Shown here: positions 22,481 to 30,047 of the stretch, in pieces | Layout: the number at the start of each line of letters is the position of its first letter | Position numbering within the stretch: the stretch's first letter is position 1 | DNA from: JAUJNH01 sp038253125 | GTDB taxonomy: Bacteria; Actinomycetota; Acidimicrobiia; Acidimicrobiales; JAUJNH01 | Direction of reading: 5' to 3' | Assembly: GCA_038253125.1 (NCBI GenBank) | Contig: JBBSHM010000005.1 | Span: 1-64,000, forward strand | Length of the DNA: 64,000 nt | Program-made: the position numbers and the translations under genes | Notes under the pieces: generated by a model | What the model saw: only the letters and a program-made list of their open reading frames with translations | Databases searched by the model: none | Told to the model about the DNA's origin: nothing

Positions 22481-23746
22481 TCAGCCGCTCAGCGTCGGGG
22501 GCAGGCTGGTGAGGGCCGACTTCAGAACCGCGTCGTCGGCCGGGTCGACGGTCCGCAGGTCGCAGATGGTGCGGCCGGCCTCGACCCGGGCCACAACTGG
22601 GGGTTGGTGCCGCCGCAGGGCGGCGGCGAGGTCCCCGTCGACGGCCAGGCCGGCACTCGGGATCTCCTGGCCGGGAACGCTGCCCCCGCCGGGCACGGCG
22701 ACCGTGTCCACCACCTCGCCCACCCCGAGGGCTGCCGCCCGCGCCCGGAGTTCATCGACCGGGGCGAGGGCCATGCGCCAGAACGGGACCCTTTCCGCCA
22801 CGTCGCGGCGGAGGTAGGCGAGCAGCACCTCGGACAGGGCGGCCAGCACCAGGCCGCCGGGGCGCAGGGCCCGGGCCAGAGGGTGGCGGGCGCACGCCTC
22901 GACCAGGTCCCGCCGGCCGGTGATCACCCCGCCCTGGGGGCCGCCCAGCAGCTTGTCGCAGGAGAAGGTGACCAGGGCGGCGCCCGCCTCAAGCGACTGG
23001 CGGACGGCGGGCTCCTCGGCCAGCCAGGGTGGCGGCGGGCCGGCCAACCACGGGCAGCCGGCATCGAGCAGCCCCGAGCCGACATCGGCCACCACTGGGC
23101 GGCCGAGGGCAGCGAGCTCGGCGATGGTCGGCTGCTCGGTGAAACCCACGATGCGGTAGTTCGAGGCGTGGACGTGGAGGATGACATCCGACCCGGCGGC
23201 GGCGTGGTCGGCGGCCCGCGTCCGGTTGGTGGTCCCGACCTCGACGAGCTGGCACCCGGACTGGGCGACCACTTCGGGTACCCGGAATCCGCCGCCGATC
23301 TCCACCAGCTGGCCCCGGGCCACGCTGACCCTCTGGCCGGCGGCGGTGGCGGCCAGGGCCAGGAGGATGGCGCCCGCCCCGTTGCCGACGACGAGGGCGG
23401 CCTCGGCTCCGGTCAGCCGGCTCAGCAGGTCGGCCGGCCGGCCCGAGCCCTGACGACTGCCCCGCCGGCCCGAGACGACGTCGATCTCCAGGTTCTGGTA
23501 GCGGACGGGGGTTGCGGGGCGGCACGGGAGTGGCGCCCGGCCCAGGTTGGTGTGCAGGAGCACGCCCGTGGCGTTCACCACCGGCCCGAGGAGGGCGGCT
23601 GCCAGCTCGTCCGCCCGCGCCGGCGCGTCCTCCCACCCGTCAGCGGCGATGGCCCCCCGGGCCACCTCGACGCACAGGGCGTGGGGGAGACCCGAGCCGA
23701 CGAGCGAGCGGGCCAGCCGGTCGACCGAGGGCGGGCGCCTGTCCAC
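22481..23746 (-). CDS. selA: L-seryl-tRNA(Sec) selenium transferase
   Basis: A 421-aa PLP enzyme that converts Ser-tRNA(Sec) to Sec-tRNA(Sec) with selenophosphate. The PLP lysine lies in TFSCDKLLGGPQGGVITG. Other SelA marks are VNATGVLLHTNLGRAPL near the N-terminus, VGNGAGAILLALAATAAG, and HVHASNYRIVGFT. The N-terminal helical domain that binds tRNA (RLARSLVGSGLPHALCVEVA) is present. The start is GTG at 23746, with TAGCCT 8 nt upstream. Its presence with selB implies that the organism makes selenoproteins, provided selC and selD lie elsewhere. Confidence 0.95.
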   Translation of the reverse strand: MDRRPPSVDRLARSLVGSGLPHALCVEVARGAIAADGWEDAPARADELAAALLGPVVNATGVLLHTNLGRAPLPCRPATPVRYQNLEIDVVSGRRGSRQGSGRPADLLSRLTGAEAALVVGNGAGAILLALAATAAGQRVSVARGQLVEIGGGFRVPEVVAQSGCQLVEVGTTNRTRAADHAAAGSDVILHVHASNYRIVGFTEQPTIAELAALGRPVVADVGSGLLDAGCPWLAGPPPPWLAEEPAVRQSLEAGAALVTFSCDKLLGGPQGGVITGRRDLVEACARHPLARALRPGGLVLAALSEVLLAYLRRDVAERVPFWRMALAPVDELRARAAALGVGEVVDTVAVPGGGSVPGQEIPSAGLAVDGDLAAALRRHQPPVVARVEAGRTICDLRTVDPADDAVLKSALTSLPPTLSG

Positions 23747-23754
23747 CGGGCCGC

Positions 23755-23760
23755 AGGCTA
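23755..23760 (-). promoter_or_regulatory. Leaderless-type -10 of selA
   Basis: TAGCCT on the minus strand, 8 nt before the GTG at 23746. Confidence 0.5.
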
Positions 23761-23814
23761 GGCGCCGGGCTCCCGCGACGATCGGAACCCTCGGAGTCGT
23801 GGGAGAGTGGGGGA

Positions 23815-26079
23815 ATGTGGCGCGCCTTCAGACAGCTCGGTCGCGGCGTGATCCTGTTCCTGGTGTGCACGACCGTCGTGCCGATCGTCGTCGCTGTGGT
23901 GGTGCTCGGGTCTCTGCTGTTCCTGCCGCTGCCGGCGACGCTGCCCGAGGCCCGCCCGGTCGAGGGGAGCCAGTCCAGCCGGGTGCTGGACGCCCAGGGC
24001 AACGAGATCGCCGTCTTCAAGGCCTTCGAGCAGAACGTGCCCGTGCAGCCCCAGGACATCCCACTCGTGCTGAAGCAGGCGGTCGTCGCCGCCGAGGACA
24101 GCCGCTTCTACCAGCACGCCGGCGTCGATCTCCAGGGATCGGCCCGCGCCCTGATCCGTGACCTCCAGGGCAACAAGCTCCAGGGCGGCTCCACCATCAC
24201 CCAGCAGTACGTGAAGCTCACCTACACCGGCAAGGAGCGCACGCTGGCCCGCAAGGTGAAGGAGGCGATCCTGGCCAGCCAGCTGGACCGCAAGATCGAC
24301 AAGGACGAGATCCTCTTCCGGTACCTCTCCACCATCTCCCTAGGCGAGGGGACCTACGGGGTCGGTGCCGCCTCCCAGGCCTACTTCCGCAAGCCGGTGT
24401 CGCAGCTGTCGGCCAGCGAGGCCGCCACGCTCGCCGGCGTCATCCCCGCCCCGACCTACTACTCCCCACGGGACTTCCCGGACCGGGCCGAGCAGAAGCG
24501 GGTGCTCGTCCTCGACAAGATGCTTAAGGACGGCTATCTCAGCCCCGAGGACCACGCCAACGCCGTGCGGGCCAAGCTCGCGCTGGCCGACAAGCCGGCC
24601 AACCCCAAGCTCGTCACCGTCGTCTACCCCCGCGAGCAGCCCCAGTCCCGCTACCCGTACTTCGTCGACTACGTGCGCCGGTTCCTGATCAACTCCTACG
24701 GCGAGGACCTGGTCTTCCGCGGCGGCCTCACGATCCAGACCACCCTCGACCCTGACCTGCAGGCCAAGGCCGAGAAGCAGGTGGCCGACGCCCTGTCCGG
24801 CACCAAGCCCTTCCCGACGCCGAAGAAGAACGGCGACCCGAACCTGCTCAACATGACGTTGGTGTCGGTGGAGCCGGGCACGGGGCGGGTCAAGGCCTTC
24901 GTCGGGGGCCGTGACCCCAACGATCCCTACGTCGGCAAGGTCAACAGGGCCCTGGGCCGTTGCTTCAAGCCCGATCCCAAGGTTCGGGTCGAGGTGCCGG
25001 CACCGTGCTGGAAGGACAAGGCCCCGATCGAGGGCGGCGGCTCGGGCGACCAACCCGGCTCGGCGTTCAAGGCGTTCACCCTGGCCGCAGCCCTGGAGAA
25101 GGGCATCTCGCCCGCCAAGAGCTACTCGTCGGCCGCCCCCTACCGGGTGCCGGGGTGCACGGGCGACAAGTGCACGATCAACAACGCCGGCGACAATATC
25201 TCGAGCGGCGGCTCGCTCACCCTGGCCCAGGCCACCACGGGGTCGGTGAACGTGGTGTTCGCCCGGCTGGCCGCCGAGATCGGCAACAAGGCGATCGCCG
25301 AGGAGGCCACCAAGCTGGGCATGAGCCAGGTGTGGGAGAGCCCTCAGGTGCACGGCGCCAGCTACACCCTGGGCGCCATCGAGGTCGCCAGCCTCGACAT
25401 GGCCGCGTCCTACAGCGTGTTCGGCAACCGGGGCGTGCGGGTGCCGGCGACGCCCATCGTCAAGATCGTCGACAAGGACGGCAAGGTGGTCGAGGACAAC
25501 CTGCAGCCGAAGGGCGACCGAGTCATGGAAGAGGGCACGGCCGACACCATGAACTCGCTGCTGCGGGGCCCGATCGAGTCGGGCACGGCTAAGGGCAAGG
25601 GCATCGACCGACCGGCGGCCGGCAAGACGGGCTCGACCAACGACAACCTTGACGCCTGGTTCGTCGGTTACACGCCGAACTTGGCGACGGCTGTGAGCAT
25701 GGGCTACGACGAGGGTCAGCCGCTGAAGAACATCAAGGGCGTGTCCACGGTGTTCGGCGGCACCATCCCGGCCTCGACCTGGCAGGGCTTCATGAAGCAG
25801 GCGCTCGACGGTGTACCCATCACCGACTTCAACGCCCCGCCGCCTGTCAGCAACGTCGAGGACGAAACCCGCCGCCGCGAGCGGGGCCTGATCGACCCGG
25901 GCGACAAGCGCGAGGCGATCGGCACCAGCCCCGGCGGTCCCTACGAGATCATCGGCGGCAACCGCCCTGCCGCACCGCCCCGCACGACGCCGGTCGCACC
26001 GGTCACCACCACGACGACCCTGCCGGTGAGCAGCACGACCAGCACCACCAAGCGGCCCGGCGGCCTGTTCGGTCCCTAG
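23815..26079 (+). CDS. Class A penicillin-binding protein (bifunctional glycosyltransferase/transpeptidase)
   Basis: A 754-aa cell-wall synthase. One N-terminal membrane helix (about 10-45) is followed by a GT51 transglycosylase domain with the catalytic E94 in AAEDSRFYQHAGVD, GGSTITQQYVKL and RKVKEAILASQLD. The transpeptidase domain has SxxK at S416/K419 (PGSAFKAF), SxN at S477-N479 (TGSVNVVF) and KTG at K604 (AGKTGSTND). The tail is Pro/Thr/Ser-rich and disordered, without a PASTA domain. It resembles actinobacterial PonA-type enzymes. The ATG at 23815 begins right before the membrane anchor, and longer in-frame starts would run back into the selA region. Together with the nearby ATPase pair and WhiB it recalls the mycobacterial ponA2 neighbourhood. 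Confidence 0.95.
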   Translation: MWRAFRQLGRGVILFLVCTTVVPIVVAVVVLGSLLFLPLPATLPEARPVEGSQSSRVLDAQGNEIAVFKAFEQNVPVQPQDIPLVLKQAVVAAEDSRFYQHAGVDLQGSARALIRDLQGNKLQGGSTITQQYVKLTYTGKERTLARKVKEAILASQLDRKIDKDEILFRYLSTISLGEGTYGVGAASQAYFRKPVSQLSASEAATLAGVIPAPTYYSPRDFPDRAEQKRVLVLDKMLKDGYLSPEDHANAVRAKLALADKPANPKLVTVVYPREQPQSRYPYFVDYVRRFLINSYGEDLVFRGGLTIQTTLDPDLQAKAEKQVADALSGTKPFPTPKKNGDPNLLNMTLVSVEPGTGRVKAFVGGRDPNDPYVGKVNRALGRCFKPDPKVRVEVPAPCWKDKAPIEGGGSGDQPGSAFKAFTLAAALEKGISPAKSYSSAAPYRVPGCTGDKCTINNAGDNISSGGSLTLAQATTGSVNVVFARLAAEIGNKAIAEEATKLGMSQVWESPQVHGASYTLGAIEVASLDMAASYSVFGNRGVRVPATPIVKIVDKDGKVVEDNLQPKGDRVMEEGTADTMNSLLRGPIESGTAKGKGIDRPAAGKTGSTNDNLDAWFVGYTPNLATAVSMGYDEGQPLKNIKGVSTVFGGTIPASTWQGFMKQALDGVPITDFNAPPPVSNVEDETRRRERGLIDPGDKREAIGTSPGGPYEIIGGNRPAAPPRTTPVAPVTTTTTLPVSSTTSTTKRPGGLFGP

Positions 26080-27068
26080 GCCTTGGTGCCGGCGCTGGCC
26101 CCGCCCGGGTCGCCGTTCGGGCACTTCAGGACCTTGTCGCAGGCTGAGCGGTTGGGGACGGCGAAGGTCACCCCGTCGCTGGCGTAGCCGAGGGGGGCGT
26201 AGGTGCGGCTGGCCATGCCCAGCACCTTGCCGTCTGAGTTGATCAACGGGCCGCCCTGAAAGCCCTGGCCGACGGCGGCGTCGTGCATGATGCCGGCGGC
26301 CGAGACATCAGACACGAAGCCCTGGGTGATGGGGGTGCCCGCCCCGCCCAGGCCGCTGACGGCGAACACGCGCTCGCCCAGCTTGAGGGGAGGCGACGAC
26401 GCGGCGAAGGCCACCTTCGGCAGGCTGCCCTTGTCGATGATCAGCAGGGCCAGGTCCTTGCTCTCGTCCCAGGTCCACAGCGTGGCCTTGAGCTGGGTTC
26501 CGCCCTGGCGGACGACGATGCCCGGCCCCGGGGCCCGGGTGCTCGCCTTGACCGTGGCGTAGGAGGCCAGGAGGTAGGACTGCCGGTTGTCGCTCGTCAC
26601 CACGAAGGCTGAGCCGACCGACGCGGCGCCGGCTTCGTCCTGGGTCTGCACGAAGAACGTGGACGGGCCGACGGCCTTGGCCAGGTTGGTCAGCGTGTCG
26701 CCGCCGGCAGCCTGCTTGGTCAGGGGCGCAAGCTCGGCCTGGATGGCGGCCCGGGCGTTGGTGGTGTCGGCATCGATGGTCTTCTTGGCGTTGTCGAACT
26801 GCTGGCCGAACTGGGCGGCGAAGTCCTTGTTGAACTTGGCCTCCTGGTCCAGGCGGTTCTGGTAGTAGGCATACAGAGCCACGCCCGAGAAGGCGCTGCC
26901 CACGGCGAAGGCCAGGATGATCATGGAGATGCCGAGCACCGTCTTCGGCACCAGGCGCTCGCGCCACTCCGGGCTCTGCGCCCTCCACTGCTGCTGCTTG
27001 CTCCGCCGGTTGTCGAGCCAGGTGGTCGGCGGGTCCTGCGGTGCGTCGGCCGCGTCGGGGTAGGCCAT
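26076..27068 (-). CDS. Membrane-anchored trypsin-like protein lacking its catalytic triad
   Basis: A 330-aa protein: cytoplasmic N-terminus, one membrane helix (about 43-68), a coiled-coil stretch (75-120) and an extracellular trypsin/HtrA-like domain (130-310). In active enzymes His sits in a segment like NAHVV. Here the segment is LLASYATVKAS (A171 at the His position). Asp is kept (DLALLIID, D205). The serine motif GNSGGP reads GFQGGPL, with Q271 for Ser. Two of three triad residues are therefore missing, so it is probably a binding or scaffold protein rather than a protease. The gene converges on the PBP gene and overlaps its stop by 4 nt. A TAGCGT box lies 9 nt before the ATG. Confidence 0.8.
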   Translation of the reverse strand: MAYPDAADAPQDPPTTWLDNRRSKQQQWRAQSPEWRERLVPKTVLGISMIILAFAVGSAFSGVALYAYYQNRLDQEAKFNKDFAAQFGQQFDNAKKTIDADTTNARAAIQAELAPLTKQAAGGDTLTNLAKAVGPSTFFVQTQDEAGAASVGSAFVVTSDNRQSYLLASYATVKASTRAPGPGIVVRQGGTQLKATLWTWDESKDLALLIIDKGSLPKVAFAASSPPLKLGERVFAVSGLGGAGTPITQGFVSDVSAAGIMHDAAVGQGFQGGPLINSDGKVLGMASRTYAPLGYASDGVTFAVPNRSACDKVLKCPNGDPGGASAGTKA

Positions 27069-27077
27069 TGGGCAGCG

Positions 27078-27083
27078 ACGCTA
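27078..27083 (-). promoter_or_regulatory. Leaderless-type -10 of the protease-like gene
   Basis: TAGCGT on the minus strand, 9 nt before the ATG at 27068. Confidence 0.45.
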
Positions 27084-27099
27084 GCCCTGCCGGAGGCCG

Positions 27100-27105
27100 T
27101 AGCCT
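27100..27105 (+). promoter_or_regulatory. Leaderless-type -10 of fxsA
   Basis: TAGCCT, 8 nt before the GTG at 27114. Confidence 0.5.
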
Positions 27106-27113
27106 CGGCTGGC

Positions 27114-27527
27114 GTGGGGTGGCTGGCGCTCGCGTTCGTGGTGGTGCCTTTCATCGAGCTCTTCGTGCTCATCCAGGTCGGACAGGTGATCGGGGTGTGG
27201 TGGACCATCCTGCTCGTCATCGCCATCTCCATCCTCGGGTCGTGGCTGGTGAAGCGTGAGGGCTGGACCCTGTGGCGCCGGATCACCAGCCGGGTGCAGG
27301 CCGGCGAGGTGCCGGGCGACGACCTGGTGGACGGAGGCCTCCTCCTCCTGGCCGGCGCCCTGCTCCTCACGCCGGGCTTCATCACCGATGTCGCCGCCCT
27401 CGTCCTGCTCTTCCCCCCGACCCGGACCGCCGTCCGCCGGGTGGTGCTACGACGGCTCACCGCCAGGGCCGCCTTCGTCCGTCAAGGGCCCGGCGGGCCG
27501 AACAGCCCGGGCGTGATCGACATCTGA
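27114..27527 (+). CDS. fxsA: FxsA-family cytoplasmic-membrane protein
   Basis: A 137-aa protein with the FxsA signature: two N-terminal helices (LAFVVVPFIELFVLIQVGQV; WTILLVIAISILGSWLVKRE), a short amphipathic linker with W-x-x-WRR, and a third hydrophobic region ending in LLTPGFITDVAALVLLFPPT, the most conserved motif of the family. In E. coli, overproduction of FxsA relieves F-plasmid exclusion of phage T7. Its normal function is unknown. It is divergent from the protease-like gene across a 45-bp gap holding both -10 boxes. proC follows on the same strand with its own -10. Confidence 0.93.
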   Translation: MGWLALAFVVVPFIELFVLIQVGQVIGVWWTILLVIAISILGSWLVKREGWTLWRRITSRVQAGEVPGDDLVDGGLLLLAGALLLTPGFITDVAALVLLFPPTRTAVRRVVLRRLTARAAFVRQGPGGPNSPGVIDI

Positions 27528-27543
27528 GGGTGAAGTAGCACAG

Positions 27544-27549
27544 TACGGT
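27544..27549 (+). promoter_or_regulatory. Leaderless-type -10 of proC
   Basis: TACGGT, 6 nt before the GTG at 27556. Confidence 0.5.
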
Positions 27550-27555
27550 CCCCTC

Positions 27556-28344
27556 GTGCACCAGCTCGTGATCGTGGGCGGCGGCCGGATGGGCGAGGCC
27601 CTGCTGGCCGGCCTGGTGGCCGGGAGTTGCCGGTCGGCCGACCTGGCCGTGGTCGAGCTCGACGACAGCCGGCGCCGGGCGCTGGCGGCGAGGTTCCCAG
27701 GGGTGACCGTCAGCGACGGTCCACTCGAAGCGGTCGGTGCTGTCCTGGCGGTGAAGCCCGCGGCGGTGGCCGCCGCCGCCCGGGCTGTCGGCCAGGCCGG
27801 ATGTCGCCGGGTCCTGTCGATCGCCGCCGGGGTGACGATCGCCACCCTTGAGAGTGCCCTGCCGGCCGGCACGCCGGTGGTGCGGGCCATGCCCAACACC
27901 CCGGCGCTGGTGGGCGCGGGGGCGGCCGCCATCGCCGGCGGCACCGCAGCCGCCGAGGCGGACGTGGCTTGGGCCGAGGAGGTGCTCGGCGCCGTCGGGG
28001 TGGTGGTGCGGGTGGACGAGACGCTGCTCGATGCGGTCACCGGCCTCTCCGGCTCGGGCCCCGCCTATGTGTTCATGGTGGCCGAGGCGCTGATCGAGGC
28101 GGGCGTGCTGGTGGGCCTGCCCCGGGACGTGTCATCCGCTTTAGCCGTGCAGACCCTGCTGGGCTCGGCCCGGCTGCTGGCCGAGGGGACAGACGGGCCC
28201 GAGGCGCTGCGGGCGCAGGTCACCTCGCCCGGCGGCACGACGGCGGCCGGCCTCGCCGTGCTCGAGGACCGGGGGGTGCGGGCCGCCTTCCTGGCCGCCG
28301 TCACCGCTGCCACCGAGCGCAGCCAGGCTCTGGGTCGGGCCTGA
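27556..28344 (+). CDS. proC: Pyrroline-5-carboxylate reductase
   Basis: Reduces 1-pyrroline-5-carboxylate with NAD(P)H to L-proline, the last step of proline synthesis. At 262 aa it has the normal size. The Rossmann motif VGGGRMGEALLAGLV (about 6-20) is present, as are the middle motif VVRAMPNTPALVGAGAAAI and the dimer/active-site helix TGLSGSGPAYVFMVAEALIE, with TSPGGTTAAGLAVLEDRGVR near the end, the family signature. A BldC-like regulator gene follows on the same strand, as in many actinobacteria. Confidence 0.97.
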   Translation: MHQLVIVGGGRMGEALLAGLVAGSCRSADLAVVELDDSRRRALAARFPGVTVSDGPLEAVGAVLAVKPAAVAAAARAVGQAGCRRVLSIAAGVTIATLESALPAGTPVVRAMPNTPALVGAGAAAIAGGTAAAEADVAWAEEVLGAVGVVVRVDETLLDAVTGLSGSGPAYVFMVAEALIEAGVLVGLPRDVSSALAVQTLLGSARLLAEGTDGPEALRAQVTSPGGTTAAGLAVLEDRGVRAAFLAAVTAATERSQALGRA

Positions 28345-28429
28345 CCCGCTGCCGTCGCTGGCCGCCGCCGATGGGTCCGGATGAGGCGCCGCCCCCAGCA
28401 CCCACTTCGCCCCCACATACCCCAGCCCC

Positions 28430-28435
28430 TAGCAT
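28430..28435 (+). promoter_or_regulatory. Putative -10 of the BldC-like gene
   Basis: TAGCAT, about 30 nt before the ATG at 28465. Unlike most boxes in this window it leaves room for a leader with the ribosome-binding site GGAGAGGGG. Confidence 0.35.
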
Positions 28436-28464
28436 GCCGGGCTGCGGAGAGGGGTGATACTCAC

Positions 28465-28656
28465 ATGAGCACCGAAAACGAGGCGCGGTTCGTGACCGTG
28501 GCCGAGGTCGCGGACCGACTTCGGGTTTCGACGATGACCGTCTACCGGCTGATCCAGGGCGGCGACCTTCCGGCCGCCCGGATCGGCAAGAGCTACCGCC
28601 TGCGCGAGGAGGACATCGACCGCTTCCTGCAGTCCCGCTTCCACGCCGCCGGCTGA
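28465..28656 (+). CDS. BldC-like small MerR-type DNA-binding protein
   Basis: A 63-aa protein that is a single winged HTH_17 domain: FVTVAEVADRLRVSTMTVYR, LIQGGDLPAARIGKSYRLRE and EDIDRFLQSRF. This is the fold of excisionases and of BldC, the small developmental regulator of Streptomyces that binds DNA in repeated head-to-tail units. In actinobacteria the proC-bldC neighbourhood is conserved, which supports a chromosomal regulator rather than a phage excisionase. The ATG is preceded by GGAGAGGGGTGAT. Confidence 0.85.
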   Translation: MSTENEARFVTVAEVADRLRVSTMTVYRLIQGGDLPAARIGKSYRLREEDIDRFLQSRFHAAG

Positions 28657-28774
28657 GCGGCGACCGACCGGGTCTGTCCACAGGCTTCTGCACAAGAAGT
28701 GGCCCTTGCGCTCCACAGGGGTGGGGCTAGAGGCTTCGTCCCGGGCCAGCGCTCGGGAGGAGGAGGTCACCCTG

Positions 28775-28948
28775 ATGGTGATCGGTGGGCACGATCTGGC
28801 GACGGCGCTGAAGCGCCGCCGCATTGGGCGGTCGGTGCTGGTCGAGCGCTGCGACCGCTGCTGTGGCACGGCGTGGCTGCCGGGCGACCCCTCCACCGTG
28901 CCGGCCGGCCTCCTGGTGCTCGCCGCCATCTCGCTGACCCGGCAGTAG
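28775..28948 (+). CDS. Small cysteine-containing hypothetical protein
   Basis: A 57-aa protein of unknown function. It starts MVIGGHDLATALKRRRIGRS and carries CDRCCGTAWLPGD, a CxxCC cluster that could bind zinc, and then a hydrophobic end (VPAGLLVLAAISLTRQ). GGGAGGAGGAGG lies just upstream of the ATG as a strong ribosome-binding site. The next gene (SAM hydrolase) has its own -10 overlapping this stop codon. No family is recognised. Confidence 0.5.
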   Translation: MVIGGHDLATALKRRRIGRSVLVERCDRCCGTAWLPGDPSTVPAGLLVLAAISLTRQ

Positions 28949-28951
28949 CGT
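28946..28951 (+). promoter_or_regulatory. Leaderless-type -10 of the SAM hydrolase gene
   Basis: TAGCGT, 10 nt before the ATG at 28962, overlapping the preceding stop codon. Confidence 0.4.
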
Positions 28952-28961
28952 CGGCCGGCGC

Positions 28962-29774
28962 ATGGGCCGGGCCTACGACACCGTCTCGCTCATCACCGAC
29001 CTCGGCACGACCGACGAGATGGCCGGGGTCCTGCGATCGGTGGTGCGCTCGATCTCGCCTCACGCCGTGGTCGTCGACATCACCCACGACGTGGCGCCTC
29101 ACGACGTGCGGGCCGGCAGCCTCGCCCTCGTTCGGGCCGCCCAGTACCTGGCCGCCGGTGTGGTGGTCGGAGGCGTCGACCCCGGCGCCGGCACGAGCCG
29201 CCGGGTCATCGCCGTCGAGGTGGGAAGTGGCCAGAGCGTGCTCGTCGGCCCTGACAACGGGCTGCTGGCGCCGGCGGTCAGCCTGTGCGGCGGCGCCGAC
29301 CGGGTGGTCGAGCTGCTTAGCCTCGAGCACCGCATCGCCCCCGCCGGCGGAGCGACCTTCGCCGCCCGCGACGTGCTCGTGCCGGCAGCCGCCCACCTGT
29401 GCAATGGGGTGGACCTGGCCGATCTCGGGCCCGCCGTCGACCCCTTCTCGCTGCTCCCCGGGATAGTCGCTCTGACCCGCCTCGAGGATGATGTCTTAAA
29501 GGCTGAGGTGCTGTGGGTCGACCGGTTCGGCAACGCCCAGCTGAACGTCGACCCTGAGGAGTTGAAGGGCTTCGGCGACCGGCTCACGGTGCTGGTGGGC
29601 GACCGCACCCGCACGGCGGTGGCCGCCACCACGTTCGCGTCCCTGGGCCCCGGTCAGCTCGGCTTCCTGGTCGACAGCTACGGCCTGGTGGCGCTGGTCC
29701 TGGACCAGGCGTCGGCGGCCGAAGAGCTCGGCCTCAGCCCCGGAGCCCCGGTCGACCTCAGCGCCCTGGGTTAG
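28962..29774 (+). CDS. SAM hydrolase / SAM hydroxide adenosyltransferase (DUF62)
   Basis: A 270-aa member of the fluorinase/chlorinase/DUF62 superfamily. Housekeeping members split S-adenosylmethionine with water into adenosine and methionine. The N-terminal domain has LITDLGTTDEMAG and VVDITHDVAPHDVRAGSLAL (the Asp and His used with Arg to activate water). VLVGPDNGLLAPA forms the SAM pocket and VLWVDRFGNAQLN lies in the C-terminal barrel. The chloride/fluoride-specific loop of halogenases is not seen, so hydrolysis is the likely activity. It stands alone between small hypothetical genes. Confidence 0.9.
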   Translation: MGRAYDTVSLITDLGTTDEMAGVLRSVVRSISPHAVVVDITHDVAPHDVRAGSLALVRAAQYLAAGVVVGGVDPGAGTSRRVIAVEVGSGQSVLVGPDNGLLAPAVSLCGGADRVVELLSLEHRIAPAGGATFAARDVLVPAAAHLCNGVDLADLGPAVDPFSLLPGIVALTRLEDDVLKAEVLWVDRFGNAQLNVDPEELKGFGDRLTVLVGDRTRTAVAATTFASLGPGQLGFLVDSYGLVALVLDQASAAEELGLSPGAPVDLSALG

Positions 29775-29788
29775 GGTGCGGGAACGAG

Positions 29789-29878
29789 ATGCGCCCGGCC
29801 ACCACCATCGCCCTCGGTGTGCTGCTGCTGGTGATCTTCCTGGCGGCGACGATCCAGCTCGTCCTCATCGGTCGCTGA
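29789..29878 (+). CDS. Tiny single-helix membrane protein (29 aa)
   Basis: An ATG at 29789, 14 nt after the SAM hydrolase stop, opens a 29-codon frame reading MRPATTIALGVLLLVIFLAA then TIQLVLIGR. It is basic at both ends with a central hydrophobic helix, the composition of real short membrane proteins. The upstream GGAACGAG is a weak ribosome-binding site. Function is unknown. Confidence 0.4.
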   Translation: MRPATTIALGVLLLVIFLAATIQLVLIGR

Positions 29879-29896
29879 GCCGGCCTCACGCCGGCT
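29878..29896. terminator. Hairpin between convergent genes
   Basis: AGCCGGC (29878-29884) and GCCGGCT (29890-29896) form a perfect 7-bp stem with a 5-nt loop. It overlaps the stop codons of the tiny membrane protein and of the extended CAP-protein frame. No T-run follows. Confidence 0.4.
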
Positions 29897-30047
29897 GGGC
29901 GTCGCCGAAGGAAGCGACGGTGTCGTCCCGCTTCACCAGCCAGTAGCCCCCGCCGGACGGTGTGGCGGCCATCGCCGCCACCGGCTGGCTGAGAGCGACT
30001 CCGCCCAGGCTGCCGAAGAACGGGGCGTCTCCGAAGCTGAAGATGCC
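29886..30047 (-). pseudogene. Continuation of the CAP-protein repeat frame beyond an in-frame TGA
   Basis: After the TGA at 30048-30050 the same frame runs on for 53 codons to a TGA at 29886-29888. It completes another repeat (GIFSFGDAPFFGSLGG; MAATPSGGGYWLVKRDD). The join falls exactly where other repeats have Asp-Gly-Gly. One base change (GGA to TGA) would explain the break. Confidence 0.75.
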
